A program made the translations under genes and the position numbers. 55,430 nucleotides of DNA from an uncultured Alphaproteobacteria bacterium (lineage in GTDB: Bacteria; Pseudomonadota; Alphaproteobacteria; RF32; CAG-239). The stretch's first letter is position 1. The number at the start of each line of letters is the position of its first letter. The stretch lies in the NCBI GenBank assembly GCA_944391695.1, contig CALXUO010000048.1:1-55430 (forward strand), in the 5' to 3' direction. The notes beneath the pieces were generated by a model. It did not search any database. It saw only the letters and a program-made list of their open reading frames with translations, and had not been told where the DNA came from. Positions 1 through 8,615 of this stretch are shown here, in pieces.

Positions 1-21
1 TGTAAATTTATGATGTTTCAT
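1..21 (-). CDS. Possible 5' end of a leftward gene, cut by the window edge
   Basis: On the minus strand an ATG lies at 21-19, preceded by an AGGAAAGGA-like ribosome binding site at good spacing (about 27-36). The seven codons left in the window read MKHHKFT. Nothing can be said about function. The start is supported only by the ribosome binding site and by the lack of a gene between here and 261. Confidence 0.4.
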
Positions 22-62
22 TGATTTGTCCTTTCCTGTTTGAGGTTAGTATAAAAAATTAT

Positions 63-100
63 CCCGAAAATTGCTATCGCAATCTTCGGGACTTTTTTTT
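63..100. terminator. Hairpin with T-runs on both sides
   Basis: An imperfect stem (CCCGAA...TTCGGG, with an inner ATTGC/GCAAT) is followed by eight T on the plus strand and by ATAATTTTTT on the minus strand. It could end a transcript from either side. For the leftward start at 21 it would lie in the 5' untranslated region, so an attenuator is also possible. Confidence 0.6.
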
Positions 101-101
101 A

Positions 102-123
102 CTGTCCAACTTTCGGGGGACAG
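102..123. repeat. Small inverted repeat CTGTCC/GGACAG
   Basis: CTGTCC (102-107) is mirrored by GGACAG (118-123). The CTGTCC core also begins both 70-bp repeats upstream of dnaA (37111 and 37191), so it may be a dispersed short element. The shared core is only six to seven bases, so this is weak. The rest of 124-260 shows no gene or clear promoter. Confidence 0.35.
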
Positions 124-260
124 ATCAGCCAAGGGTTCTTTTTTTATCCTAGGCTTAATAATATTTTTACCTAATAAGATTTAACATAAAAAAAGATATT
201 GCCATAAAAGGCATTGAAGTGTTTTAATACTCTTAAGACAAAACAAGACAAGGAAGAACA

Positions 261-1220
261 ATGGGGCTTATAAAAAAATTTATTTTTGGTTTTGCGGCAT
301 TATTTTTCATTTTAATAGGCGGAGCCGGCACGCAAAGCGATAGCATGCTTCTTCAAGGAGGCGGATTTATAGGTCTGGTTATTGGTTTGATAGTTCTCTA
401 TATTTTTACTAAAATGGCTTGGCGGGCGATAGGTTGTTTGCCGTCGTTATTGGTTATATGTGCATTAGCATTGTTTATTTTATATGCGATAGGAGCTTTC
501 AGCAACGGCATCAGCGGTGTAGGGGACAACATCAAATCATTTTTTGGTCGGGATGTTCAAACATCGCAAGAGATGATAGCCAACGCGCAAAAAACCGTTG
601 CTGAAGATAGTGGAACAATCAACCTTATTGGTGAGGACAAACACCCCATACTGACCGAAAATATGCAAGACATGATTCTTCCACAAAAAAAGGAATCCAA
701 ACCAAAACAGTTTAATCCTCTTAACTATCCGTCGACCTCCGGAATATCAAGGGTTGTCAGAGGAGATACCTTAACCATGAACGGCAGAATTATCAAACTT
801 TTTGGTGTTGCCGCGCCGGATATTTCTCAAACCTGTGCTGATTCATCCGGTCGTGGCTATAAATGTGGCTATCAGGCTGTTACATGGCTCAGCAATTGGC
901 TTGCCGACAACGAGATAAAATGCCACATAGTATCCGAAGATGAACGAGGAGTTTTAAATGGTGTTTGTTTATTGGGAGCCTATGATATAGGAGCAGCATT
1001 AATAAATGCTGGTTGGGCGGTAGCCGATATCAGACAAAGTCAAATTTATGTTCCCTACCAAAATCAAGCCCTGTCAAACAAAAGAGGTTTGTGGCAAGGA
1101 GAATTTTATATGCCCTGGGATTGGGAAAAGATTCAAGCGCGCAAAGCCAATGTTAAGGTTATCCGTAAAAAAGATTCAACCGGCCGCCGCAAAGTATGGT
1201 TTAATCCTTTCGGGGATTAG
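261..1220 (+). CDS. Membrane-anchored thermonuclease-like (SNase fold) protein
   Basis: This 319-residue protein has three hydrophobic segments at about 5-22, 34-51 and 59-80, a polar linker, and a C-terminal domain (about 162-285) that resembles staphylococcal nuclease. The family signature is usually a V-D-G-D-T strand followed by a R-L-x-G-I-D-x-P-E block. Here the block reads IKLFGVAAPD, so the first catalytic Arg is Lys, the metal Asp is Ala and the Glu is Asp. The later Arg of the D-R-x-G motif is kept (DERG, 227-230). Nuclease activity is therefore doubtful, and it may be a binding domain. An AGGAAG ribosome binding site precedes the ATG. It leads a rightward cluster; tsaE starts two bases after its stop codon. 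Confidence 0.7.
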   Translation: MGLIKKFIFGFAALFFILIGGAGTQSDSMLLQGGGFIGLVIGLIVLYIFTKMAWRAIGCLPSLLVICALALFILYAIGAFSNGISGVGDNIKSFFGRDVQTSQEMIANAQKTVAEDSGTINLIGEDKHPILTENMQDMILPQKKESKPKQFNPLNYPSTSGISRVVRGDTLTMNGRIIKLFGVAAPDISQTCADSSGRGYKCGYQAVTWLSNWLADNEIKCHIVSEDERGVLNGVCLLGAYDIGAALINAGWAVADIRQSQIYVPYQNQALSNKRGLWQGEFYMPWDWEKIQARKANVKVIRKKDSTGRRKVWFNPFGD

Positions 1221-1222
1221 TT

Positions 1223-1675
1223 ATGCAAAAAACTTTCAATACAACCTCCGAACAAGACAGCATAAAGCTGGCTGAGCAATTTTCTCGCATAGCTCAAAGA
1301 GGAGATGTTTTTGCCCTTTATGGTACCTTGGGCATGGGTAAGAGCGTTTTTGCCAGAGCTTTTATAAAGAATCTTTGCCATACAGATGAAGTTCCAAGCC
1401 CGACCTTTACTCTTGTGCAAAGTTATGAAGCTCCAGCCTTTACAATTAGCCACTTTGATTTATATCGCCTCAAAGATCAAGATGAGGTATTTGAACTTGG
1501 TTTTGAAGAAGCTGTTTACGGAGGAGTTAGTTTGATAGAATGGCCGGAAAAGGCGGGAGCATGGTTACCCAAAGATATTTTCAAAATAGAAATTACGCCA
1601 AAGGGAGAAGGGCGTCTTTTCACGGTAACAGTCTTTTCCGAAGATAAAGAAAGACGTCTGGAGCAAATAAAATGA
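1223..1675 (+). CDS. tsaE: tRNA t6A biosynthesis ATPase TsaE
   Basis: TsaE is the small P-loop ATPase that works with TsaB and TsaD to make N6-threonylcarbamoyladenosine on ANN-decoding tRNAs in the cytoplasm. The 150-residue length is normal. The Walker A loop GTLGMGKS is at 34-41, followed by the family's S-P-T-F motif and by the EWPEKA block. A GGGGA ribosome binding site overlaps the end of the previous gene. Its stop overlaps the hprK start (ATGA), so the two are probably translationally coupled. The partner tsaB is far away at 43127. Confidence 0.93.
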   Translation: MQKTFNTTSEQDSIKLAEQFSRIAQRGDVFALYGTLGMGKSVFARAFIKNLCHTDEVPSPTFTLVQSYEAPAFTISHFDLYRLKDQDEVFELGFEEAVYGGVSLIEWPEKAGAWLPKDIFKIEITPKGEGRLFTVTVFSEDKERRLEQIK

Positions 1676-2079
1676 ATATTCATGCATCAAGTGTCTGCAT
1701 CAAAAACAAAGGAATTTTAATTTTGGGATCATCTGGTTCTGGAAAGTCCGACTTATGTCTAAGGCTTATTGCGGAATTTGGCGCTGTGCTTGTTGCTGAC
1801 GACAGGGTGGATTTGCAAGTGTCTGGAAATACTGTAAAAGCGTCAGCTCCAAAAAACTTAAAAAATTTATTGGAAGTCAGAGGAATAGGGCTTATCAAAA
1901 TAAAAGCAAAAAAAGACACAAAAATATCCGCAGTTTTTGAGCTAACATCTTCAAAAACGGAAAGAATGCCGGAAGATACAACTTATAATCTTTGTGGAAT
2001 ACAAAAACCGCTATACAGAATAAATCCTTTTGAACCATCGGCTCCGGCAAAAGTTTTAGCAGCGCTAAGATTGCTGTGA
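1672..2079 (+). CDS. hprK: Short HPr kinase/phosphorylase
   Basis: HprK phosphorylates and dephosphorylates a serine of HPr. This 135-residue form has only the C-terminal kinase domain, as is typical in Alphaproteobacteria, and not the about 310-residue Firmicutes form. Visible are the P-loop GSSGSGKS (19-26), the VADD acidic motif (41-44) and the LEVRGIG signature (67-73). It overlaps tsaE by four bases. Its expected substrate, an HPr with a Ser in the SSIMG motif, is encoded at 26529-26804 next to an EIIA-Man. In many alphaproteobacteria all three genes are adjacent, so here the module is split. Confidence 0.9.
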   Translation: MNIHASSVCIKNKGILILGSSGSGKSDLCLRLIAEFGAVLVADDRVDLQVSGNTVKASAPKNLKNLLEVRGIGLIKIKAKKDTKISAVFELTSSKTERMPEDTTYNLCGIQKPLYRINPFEPSAPAKVLAALRLL

Positions 2080-2161
2080 TGATTTGGAAAATGACGGTTG
2101 ATTAATTAAAATAATCAAATTAAAATACGATAAATTTTAATCTTAATCTTAGGATGCTGCT

Positions 2162-2956
2162 ATGCTAATTCTTCGCAAAATCGAAAAGTTTTTACGCCGA
2201 CAGGGCAAGCCGTTGGTTAACTTTGTTTTCAAAGTTGGTGAACTTTTCATCTTTATCACTCAGTCAATTTACAACTGTCTTACGCCACCATTTTATGGGC
2301 GCAATTTTTTGCGTCAGGTTATAGATATGGGCTTTTACTCTCTTCCGGTTGTGGGGTTAACGACAATTTTTGCCGGTATGGTAATTGCTTTGCAAAGTTA
2401 TTCCGGTTTTGCTTCTGTTGGGGCGGAAAGCATGGTTGCAAGCGTTGTTTTAATCTCAGTTACCAGAGAGCTGGCGCCGGTTTTATCAGCTTTAATGGTT
2501 GCTGGGCGCATTGGGGCAGCTATGGCAGCCGAAATCGGTACCATGCGGGTTACCGAGCAAATAGACGCTTTAACAACTTTATCAACCAATCCTTTCAAAT
2601 ATTTGGTTGCGCCGCGTATTTGGGCCGGTCTGTTGGTAATGCCTTTGTTAGTTTTAATCGGCGATGTTATAGGAATTTTTGGAGGCTATGTTGTTGGTGT
2701 TTACAAGCTAGGTTTTAATCCGGCCAACTATATTAATGCCACATTAGATGAGCTGGAGGCGCTTGATATTACCACCGGTGTTGTAAAAGCGGCAGTTTTT
2801 GGTTTTATTATTTCTTTAATGGGATGCTATAACGGCTACAAATCCAAAGGAGGAGCCCAGGGAGTAGGAGAGGCGACTACCAATGCGGTAGTATCATCTT
2901 CGATTTTGATTTTAATATTCAACTATATTGTTACCGAGCTTTTCTTTTCAAGATAG
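2162..2956 (+). CDS. mlaE: MlaE-family lipid ABC transporter permease
   Basis: This 264-residue integral membrane permease belongs to the MlaE/YrbE family, which moves phospholipids between inner and outer membranes. Several long hydrophobic segments and the family-typical central region, with E-L-A-P-V-L and a following G-R-I-G-A-A-M-A-A-E-I-G motif, are clear. An AGGA ribosome binding site precedes the ATG. The ATPase gene follows after 12 bases. The usual substrate-binding partner MlaD does not follow; radA comes next. Confidence 0.9.
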   Translation: MLILRKIEKFLRRQGKPLVNFVFKVGELFIFITQSIYNCLTPPFYGRNFLRQVIDMGFYSLPVVGLTTIFAGMVIALQSYSGFASVGAESMVASVVLISVTRELAPVLSALMVAGRIGAAMAAEIGTMRVTEQIDALTTLSTNPFKYLVAPRIWAGLLVMPLLVLIGDVIGIFGGYVVGVYKLGFNPANYINATLDELEALDITTGVVKAAVFGFIISLMGCYNGYKSKGGAQGVGEATTNAVVSSSILILIFNYIVTELFFSR

Positions 2957-2968
2957 GGACCAAGCAAA

Positions 2969-3733
2969 ATGGCAGAAACAAAAATAAAATTAACCAATGT
3001 ATATAAGTCTTTTGGTAAGAAAAAAGTTTTACGAGGACTCAATCTAGAGGTCAAGAGAGGAGAATCTTTGGTTGTTATCGGAGGTTCCGGTACGGGAAAA
3101 TCGGTTTTGATAAAATGCATTCAAGGGCTTTTAACCCCGGAAGAAGGCTCGATTACAGTTGACGACAAAGAGGTTGTTGGTATTGATGAAAACGACAAAG
3201 AAGCCTTACATTCCAAAATGGGAATGTTGTTTCAAGGAGGCGCTTTGTTTGACAGTTTAAGCGTTTGGGAGAACGTAGCGTTCGATTTACTGGAAAACAA
3301 AGGCTATAAAAAAGCAGACGCCAAAGCAGAAGCAATAAGGGTTTTACGCTCGGTAGGGCTTGATCCTGAGGTAGCAGATTTATCACCGGCGGAATTATCC
3401 GGCGGAATGCAAAAGCGAGTTGGTTTGGCGCGAGCTATTATTTCCAAGCCGGAAATAATCTTTTTTGACGAACCCACCACGGGGCTAGATCCGATAATGG
3501 CTGATGTAATCAATGATTTGATAGTTGAATCGGTCAAAGGCTTAGGCGCCACGGCTCTCACCATCACTCACGACATGGCGTCTGCTCGCAAAATAGCCGA
3601 TAGGGTAGCCATGCTTTATAAAGGCGAGATTATCTGGCAGGGAACGGTAAAAGAAATGGACGAAACCGAAAACCCCTATGTTGTCCAGTTTATTAACGGC
3701 AATTCTCAAGGGCCCATAAAAACAGGGGTATAA
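2969..3733 (+). CDS. mlaF: MlaF-family lipid ABC transporter ATPase
   Basis: This 254-residue ATP-binding subunit is the partner of the upstream MlaE permease. Walker A is GGSGTGKS (38-45), the signature LSGGM is at 143-147, and Walker B leads into DEPTTGLDP (167-175). It would power lipid transport at the inner membrane. The stop codon lies two bases before the radA start, so the genes are probably co-transcribed. Confidence 0.92.
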   Translation: MAETKIKLTNVYKSFGKKKVLRGLNLEVKRGESLVVIGGSGTGKSVLIKCIQGLLTPEEGSITVDDKEVVGIDENDKEALHSKMGMLFQGGALFDSLSVWENVAFDLLENKGYKKADAKAEAIRVLRSVGLDPEVADLSPAELSGGMQKRVGLARAIISKPEIIFFDEPTTGLDPIMADVINDLIVESVKGLGATALTITHDMASARKIADRVAMLYKGEIIWQGTVKEMDETENPYVVQFINGNSQGPIKTGV

Positions 3734-3735
3734 CA

Positions 3736-5109
3736 TTGGTAAAAAAAGAGATTAAACAATATGTTTGTCAAACCTGCGGCGCTGTCTATCCCAAATGGCA
3801 AGGCAAATGCGATGCTTGTGGAGAATGGAACAGCATTGTCGAAGAGATAGTAGGCGGAGGAGGTTTCTCCAATTTTAATCCTAAAAAGTCTAAAGGACGC
3901 GAAATAGAGTTTGTTCCCTTAAGCGGAGCAGAAAAGCAACTTGACAGGTTGTCAACCGGAATCAAAGAGCTTGACCGTGTTTGTGGCGGAGGCTTGGTTT
4001 CAGGCTCGGTTATTTTGGTTGGCGGCGATCCTGGTATCGGCAAATCGACATTATTGTTGCAAGCCTGTGCCAAGGTTGCTGACTTGCCCATACATCCTGA
4101 AGTTTACTACATATCAGGCGAGGAGGCAATAGACCAAGTTCGCATCCGCGCCAAAAGATTGGGTCTTGAGAAATCTCCGGTTAATTTAGCCTCAAGCACA
4201 GAGATAAAAGACATTATAACCACGTTGGAAAAAGCCAATGCAGCAGTTGTAATTATAGATTCAATACAGACCATGTATTTAGATGAGGTTGAATCCACTC
4301 CTGGCAGCGTAACCCAAGTAAGAGCGTGCAGTTATGAGCTCATAAAACTAGCCAAACGCAAAGGTTTTACTTTATTTTTGGTTGGCCATGTTACCAAACA
4401 AGGGGAGATAGCCGGCCCCAGAGTTTTGGAGCATATGGTTGATACGGTTTTATATTTTGAGGGCGAAAGAGGGCATCATTTCCGCATTTTACGCGCCGTC
4501 AAAAACCGCTATGGTGCAACCGATGAAATAGGCGTTTTTGAAATGCAGGACAAAGGATTGGTTGAAGTAGCCAATCCCTCAGCATTATTTTTGGCCGAAA
4601 GACAGGGAAATATATCAGGTTCATGTGTTTTTGCAGGGGTTGAAGGCTCAAGACCGTTGTTGGTAGAAATTCAAGCGCTTGTCAGTCCGACCGGATATTC
4701 CAGTCCCAAAAGAGCGGTTGTTGGTTGGGATTCCAATCGATTAGCCATGGTTTTAGCTGTTTTGGAAGCAAGATGCGGAATGAATCTAAGCTCACAAGAC
4801 GTATACCTAAACATAGCCGGCGGATTGCGTATTACTGAACCGGCGGCAGACTTGGCGGTAGCTTTGGCGGTCATATCATCACTTACCAACAAACCGTTGC
4901 CAGCAGACATGGTTATTTTTGGAGAAATAGGCTTGTCAGGAGAAATTAGAGCTGTGTCGCAGCCGTCGTTAAGGCTTAAAGAGGCAAAGAAGCTTGGTTT
5001 TTCCAGCGCAATTATTCCGCAAGGGCGCTCAACCGATAAAAAATTTTCAACCGACATCACCCTTCATGAGATGGGCAATGTTCAGCGGTTGATTAACCTG
5101 TTTAATTAG
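3736..5109 (+). CDS. radA: DNA repair protein RadA
   Basis: RadA (Sms) is a RecA-like branch-migration ATPase that processes recombination intermediates. The 457-residue protein has an N-terminal four-Cys zinc finger (C11, C14, C25, C28), Walker A GDPGIGKS (97-104), the diagnostic KNRYG motif (256-260) and a C-terminal Lon-protease-like domain. The start is TTG at 3736, giving MVKKE; no ATG lies before the zinc finger. An AGGGG ribosome binding site sits in the end of mlaF. Confidence 0.95.
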   Translation: MVKKEIKQYVCQTCGAVYPKWQGKCDACGEWNSIVEEIVGGGGFSNFNPKKSKGREIEFVPLSGAEKQLDRLSTGIKELDRVCGGGLVSGSVILVGGDPGIGKSTLLLQACAKVADLPIHPEVYYISGEEAIDQVRIRAKRLGLEKSPVNLASSTEIKDIITTLEKANAAVVIIDSIQTMYLDEVESTPGSVTQVRACSYELIKLAKRKGFTLFLVGHVTKQGEIAGPRVLEHMVDTVLYFEGERGHHFRILRAVKNRYGATDEIGVFEMQDKGLVEVANPSALFLAERQGNISGSCVFAGVEGSRPLLVEIQALVSPTGYSSPKRAVVGWDSNRLAMVLAVLEARCGMNLSSQDVYLNIAGGLRITEPAADLAVALAVISSLTNKPLPADMVIFGEIGLSGEIRAVSQPSLRLKEAKKLGFSSAIIPQGRSTDKKFSTDITLHEMGNVQRLINLFN

Positions 5110-5121
5110 AGGATTTAGCAA

Positions 5122-5817
5122 TTGAATAATTTAGATGTCATTATATTGATTGTGGTAGCTGTTTCGGCGCTTATCGCGTTAAATCGCGGATTGGTAAAAG
5201 AGGTTTTATCAATTGTCGGCTGGGTTTTGGCAACGGCAGCCATAATATATTTATTGCCGATTTTACTACCTTTTGCCAAAAAATTCATCTCAAGCGGGAT
5301 TTTAGCAGGCATTTTGACGGCACTATTTATTTTTGTAGCTTTCTTTATTTTGTGGATATATTCCACCGGAGAAATTATCGGTAAAATACGTACCAGTAAA
5401 TTAAACGGCCTTGATAGAATGTTGGGATTGTTTTTCGGTATTATGAGGGCTTTTTTACTGGTTATTTTGTTTAATATAATGGTTAGCTGGGTTATCCCGG
5501 AGGACAAGCAATCAGATGTTCTTAAAGAATCAAAATACTATCAATTGGCAGGCTCGTTTGCCAAACCGCTTGAAGAAATGATACCGCAAGAAACGCTTGA
5601 TTTGATAAAGGAAAAGACACAAGCACTCAGCGAAGATAGTGAAGATGACGAAGCCTCTTCAGAGCAAGAAGACGAAGAAGATTTGTTTAACAAGCTTGCA
5701 CAGCCCAAAATAAAGAAAGCGGCTAAAGAAAAGGCGCAAAGGCTCAAAGAAGAAATAACCGGCTATCATCAATCAGAGCGCGACGATATGACACGTTTAA
5801 TCGACAGTGTAGAGTAG
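5122..5817 (+). CDS. cvpA: CvpA-family membrane protein
   Basis: This 231-residue protein has about four hydrophobic segments in its first 140 residues, in the CvpA (colicin V production) pattern with N-R-G near residue 25. The tail, about 165-231, is rich in Asp, Glu and Lys and probably cytoplasmic; the tail is longer than in E. coli CvpA (162 residues). The start is a TTG with AGAGGA upstream. In other bacteria CvpA has been tied to envelope stress and bile resistance, but its molecular job is not settled. It converges on recR with only nine bases between the stops. Confidence 0.85.
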   Translation: MNNLDVIILIVVAVSALIALNRGLVKEVLSIVGWVLATAAIIYLLPILLPFAKKFISSGILAGILTALFIFVAFFILWIYSTGEIIGKIRTSKLNGLDRMLGLFFGIMRAFLLVILFNIMVSWVIPEDKQSDVLKESKYYQLAGSFAKPLEEMIPQETLDLIKEKTQALSEDSEDDEASSEQEDEEDLFNKLAQPKIKKAAKEKAQRLKEEITGYHQSERDDMTRLIDSVE

Positions 5818-5826
5818 TTTTTAAGC

Positions 5827-6420
5827 TTACAAAAGTTTTCTAGAATTAAGAGCCAGTTGAATGGTACCTTCATCCATATAATCAAGTTCTGCCCCCATGG
5901 GGATTCCTTGGGCCAAGGTGGTTATTTTAACCCTGCTTTCCTTAAACCGTGATACCAAATAATGCGAGGTTATCTGACCATCAACGGTTGCCGGCAAAGC
6001 CAACACCAGTTCTTTAATCTCTCCTGAGGCTATTTTTTTGGCCAAGGATTCGATATTTAAGTCCTCCGGCACGACCCCCTCCATCGCCGACAAAACTCCT
6101 CCCAAGACGTGATATTTCCCCTTAAACAGGGCAGTTCTTTCCATAGCCCACAAATCAGCCACATCCCTCACCACGCACACAATACTGCCATCGCGGGAAG
6201 CCGAGGCGCAAATAGGGCAAGGACTGACAGTATCAAAATTTCCGCATATTTCACACGTTTTTATGTTTGCGGCAACATTATTAAGCGATTCGATAAGCGG
6301 CAGCAAGATGCTTTCTTTTCGGCTAAGCAAATGCAGCACAATTCTTCTTGCCGAGCGAGAGCCCAAAGAAGGTAGTTTGGCAATTTGTTTTATTAAAATT
6401 TCGATATCTTGTCCGGCCAT
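5827..6420 (-). CDS. recR: Recombination mediator RecR
   Basis: RecR acts with RecF and RecO to load RecA at gaps. The 197-residue protein shows the helix-hairpin-helix start, a four-Cys zinc finger (C56, C59, C68, C71) and a Toprim domain. It is the last gene of a dnaX - ybaB - recR operon, the classic order in many bacteria. RecF is also in this window (33006-34229). Confidence 0.95.
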   Translation of the reverse strand: MAGQDIEILIKQIAKLPSLGSRSARRIVLHLLSRKESILLPLIESLNNVAANIKTCEICGNFDTVSPCPICASASRDGSIVCVVRDVADLWAMERTALFKGKYHVLGGVLSAMEGVVPEDLNIESLAKKIASGEIKELVLALPATVDGQITSHYLVSRFKESRVKITTLAQGIPMGAELDYMDEGTIQLALNSRKLL

Positions 6421-6433
6421 AACCCAACTCTTT

Positions 6434-6754
6434 TTAGAAAGGAAGTTTTATCCCGCCGAGATTAAGTCCGCCGGTTAAAGCACTCATAGATTCGTTCATT
6501 TTAGCATCGACTTTTTCTTTAGCATCATTATATGCCGCCAAAATCAAATCTTCCAAAACCTCGACGTCATCGGGGGTTAGCAGAGATTTATCAATGTTTA
6601 TTTTGGTCATGGTAAACTTGCCGTTTAGGGATATTTTTACCATACCTCCGCCCGAGGTTCCTTCAACAATTTCCTCAGCCAACTTAGCTTGCTCTTCTTG
6701 CATTTTCTTTTGCATCATCTGAGCTTGTTTCATCAAATCTTGAATATTCATCAT
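6434..6754 (-). CDS. ybaB: YbaB/EbfC nucleoid-associated protein
   Basis: This 106-residue small DNA-binding protein of the YbaB/EbfC family is recognised by its Met/Gln/Lys-rich N-terminal helix, the central EGTSGGGMV block and a C-terminal acidic helix. It lies 3 bases downstream of dnaX and 13 bases upstream of recR. Two ATG codons begin the frame, and either may be used. Confidence 0.92.
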   Translation of the reverse strand: MMNIQDLMKQAQMMQKKMQEEQAKLAEEIVEGTSGGGMVKISLNGKFTMTKINIDKSLLTPDDVEVLEDLILAAYNDAKEKVDAKMNESMSALTGGLNLGGIKLPF

Positions 6755-6757
6755 CTT

Positions 6758-8440
6758 TTAAGCATCCTCATCAAAATAGTTAAGATTTTCATCAAAAGCG
6801 GCTATATTATTATCCACAACTTCGGCTTTTATTTTGCGAGTCAAAGTCTCGATTTTTGCGCCTTTAAATTCCGACATAATAGCTTTAACCAAGGGCAAAT
6901 CCATAACATCTTTTTTGTTTTCATTATCTTTAGCAGTCTCTTTATCGGCGATGGTTTCGCCCAAAACTCCAGGGACAACATCAATATTCCATTTTATTCC
7001 GGTAGCCTCAATCAAAACATTTTGCAAATTAAGCAAGAAATCATTATTAATCTTGTCAGATATTTTTATTTGCATAAACCCATTTTCAAATTGGGCAAAA
7101 GAGACATCGTTTTTAAGGCTATAAGCCATCATCATTTTTTTATTTGTTATCAAATACTCAACCATATCTTCCGGGGAAGAAAAGACAGTGGCATTTTGAT
7201 TTGTTTCGACAGCAACAGGTTTTTTTTCCGGCACTTTTGGCTGCTTTGCCGGCAAGGGAGGCTGAATTAAATCAGAGTTTTTTTTTAAGCCGTCCAAAAT
7301 CTCTGCCGGAGTTGGTAGGTTAGCCGAAAAAGAGATACGTATCAAAATCATCTCCAAAGCATCTTGTTGCAAAGGAGCAATATTAAGTTCGCTCAAACCT
7401 TTGATAAGCATCTGCCATATTTTTGACAACACGGCAATCGGGACCATTGGTGCGATTTTGGAGCAAAAATCTTTTTCATTTTCGGACAAAGCTGGGTCAT
7501 TTAATGCCTCAGGCACGATTTTTACCTTTGCCAGCAAATGGGTAATAGTTATCAAATCTTGCAGCAAAGTCAAAGGGTTGGCGCCATTTTGATGTTGCTT
7601 TTGCAGATTTTCCAAAACCTTTTCTGTCTTGCCGTCAATAAGGCTCTCAAACAAATCAAAAATAAGCGAGCGGTCAGCCAGACCAATCATGTTTTTAACC
7701 ACCTCGGTTTTAACTTCTCCGCCGCCGAGAGATATAGCCTGGTCCAGAAGGGACAATCCATCACGGCACGAGCCGTCGGCAGCTTTGGCAATAAGATGCA
7801 AAGCCTCATCCTCAGCTTTCAAATTTTCTTTAGTGATAATGTTTTTGAAGTGCGCAATTAAGGTATCAATAGACAAGCGTTGCAAGTCAAATCTTTGGCA
7901 ACGGGATAAAATAGTAACCGGTACTTTACGAATTTCGGTGGTAGCAAAAATAAAAATAACATGAGAAGGAGGCTCTTCCAAAGTCTTGAGCAAGGCATTA
8001 AAAGCCTGTTTGGAGAGCATATGAATTTCGTCAATGATATAAACTTTGTAACGAGCAGTAGTCGGCTTATATCTTACACCATCCAAAATTTCTCTTATGT
8101 CGTCAACTCCGGTCCTTGAAGCGGCATCCAACTCCAACACGTCAATATGTCTCGATTCGGCAATAGCGCGACAATTTTCACAAATGCCGCAGGGATTAAC
8201 CGTTGCCCCGTTTAACGCGTCTTTTCCAGTACAATTAAGAGCTTTGGCGATAATTCTGGCTGTTGTGGTTTTTCCAACGCCTCTGATACCGGTAAGAATA
8301 TAGGCATGATGCAAACGATTGTTTTTTATGGCATTGGTAATGGTTTTAACCAAAGCATCTTGCCCCAAAAGTTCATTAAAATTTTGTGGGCGATACTTAC
8401 GCGCCAAAACCACATAATTTTCGTTGTTTTCTTCAGCCAT
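6758..8440 (-). CDS. dnaX: DNA polymerase III subunit gamma/tau
   Basis: DnaX is the clamp-loader motor. The 560-residue protein has Walker A GIRGVGKT (51-58), the four zinc Cys (C70, C84, C87, C90), Walker B with DEIH (137-140) and the sensor-1 region. The C-terminal third is diverged, as in other alphaproteobacteria, and ends in an acidic tail. The start is the ATG at 8440 with AGG just upstream. The 4.5S RNA gene ends about 25 bases upstream, on the same strand. Confidence 0.95.
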   Translation of the reverse strand: MAEENNENYVVLARKYRPQNFNELLGQDALVKTITNAIKNNRLHHAYILTGIRGVGKTTTARIIAKALNCTGKDALNGATVNPCGICENCRAIAESRHIDVLELDAASRTGVDDIREILDGVRYKPTTARYKVYIIDEIHMLSKQAFNALLKTLEEPPSHVIFIFATTEIRKVPVTILSRCQRFDLQRLSIDTLIAHFKNIITKENLKAEDEALHLIAKAADGSCRDGLSLLDQAISLGGGEVKTEVVKNMIGLADRSLIFDLFESLIDGKTEKVLENLQKQHQNGANPLTLLQDLITITHLLAKVKIVPEALNDPALSENEKDFCSKIAPMVPIAVLSKIWQMLIKGLSELNIAPLQQDALEMILIRISFSANLPTPAEILDGLKKNSDLIQPPLPAKQPKVPEKKPVAVETNQNATVFSSPEDMVEYLITNKKMMMAYSLKNDVSFAQFENGFMQIKISDKINNDFLLNLQNVLIEATGIKWNIDVVPGVLGETIADKETAKDNENKKDVMDLPLVKAIMSEFKGAKIETLTRKIKAEVVDNNIAAFDENLNYFDEDA

Positions 8441-8465
8441 AGATCAACCTGTATCAAAATAAAAA

Positions 8466-8559
8466 CCGGTGGAGAAGAAACGACCTTAACAACAATCGTT
8501 ACGGCTGCTTCCTTCCGGACCTGACCGGGTTGGCGAAATGTTAACCCGTTCTTCTCCAG
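8466..8559 (-). ncRNA. ffs: Signal recognition particle 4.5S RNA
   Basis: The minus strand carries the conserved SRP core: GGTCAGGTCC, a GGAA loop, then AGCAGCC. The ends pair (CTGGAGAAGAA with TTCTTCTCCACCGG), closing a hairpin of about 94 bases, the normal size of a bacterial small SRP RNA. It binds Ffh and helps target nascent membrane proteins. The 3' end is placed by the pairing and is uncertain by a few bases. It sits between the LpoA-like gene and dnaX. Confidence 0.93.
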
Positions 8560-8565
8560 TAATTA

Positions 8566-8594
8566 TAGTTAGCAAAAAGCAATTTCTTTTTCAA
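8566..8594 (-). promoter_or_regulatory. Promoter of the 4.5S RNA
   Basis: On the minus strand TTGAAA (8594-8589) and TAACTA (8571-8566) are separated by 17 bases. The predicted start is near 8559, which matches the 5' end of the RNA stem. A perfect TATAAT also lies at 8567-8562 but has no good partner box. Confidence 0.55.
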
Positions 8595-8615
8595 GCACAA
8601 TTTAGAGAAATAAGG

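Noticed and set aside
1672..2079. hprK as a truncated pseudogene
   Set aside because: The short form is the normal type in this class; all key motifs are present.
6689..7270. A 193-residue plus-strand frame over dnaX
   Set aside because: Low-complexity shadow of dnaX, rich in Phe, Ile and His.
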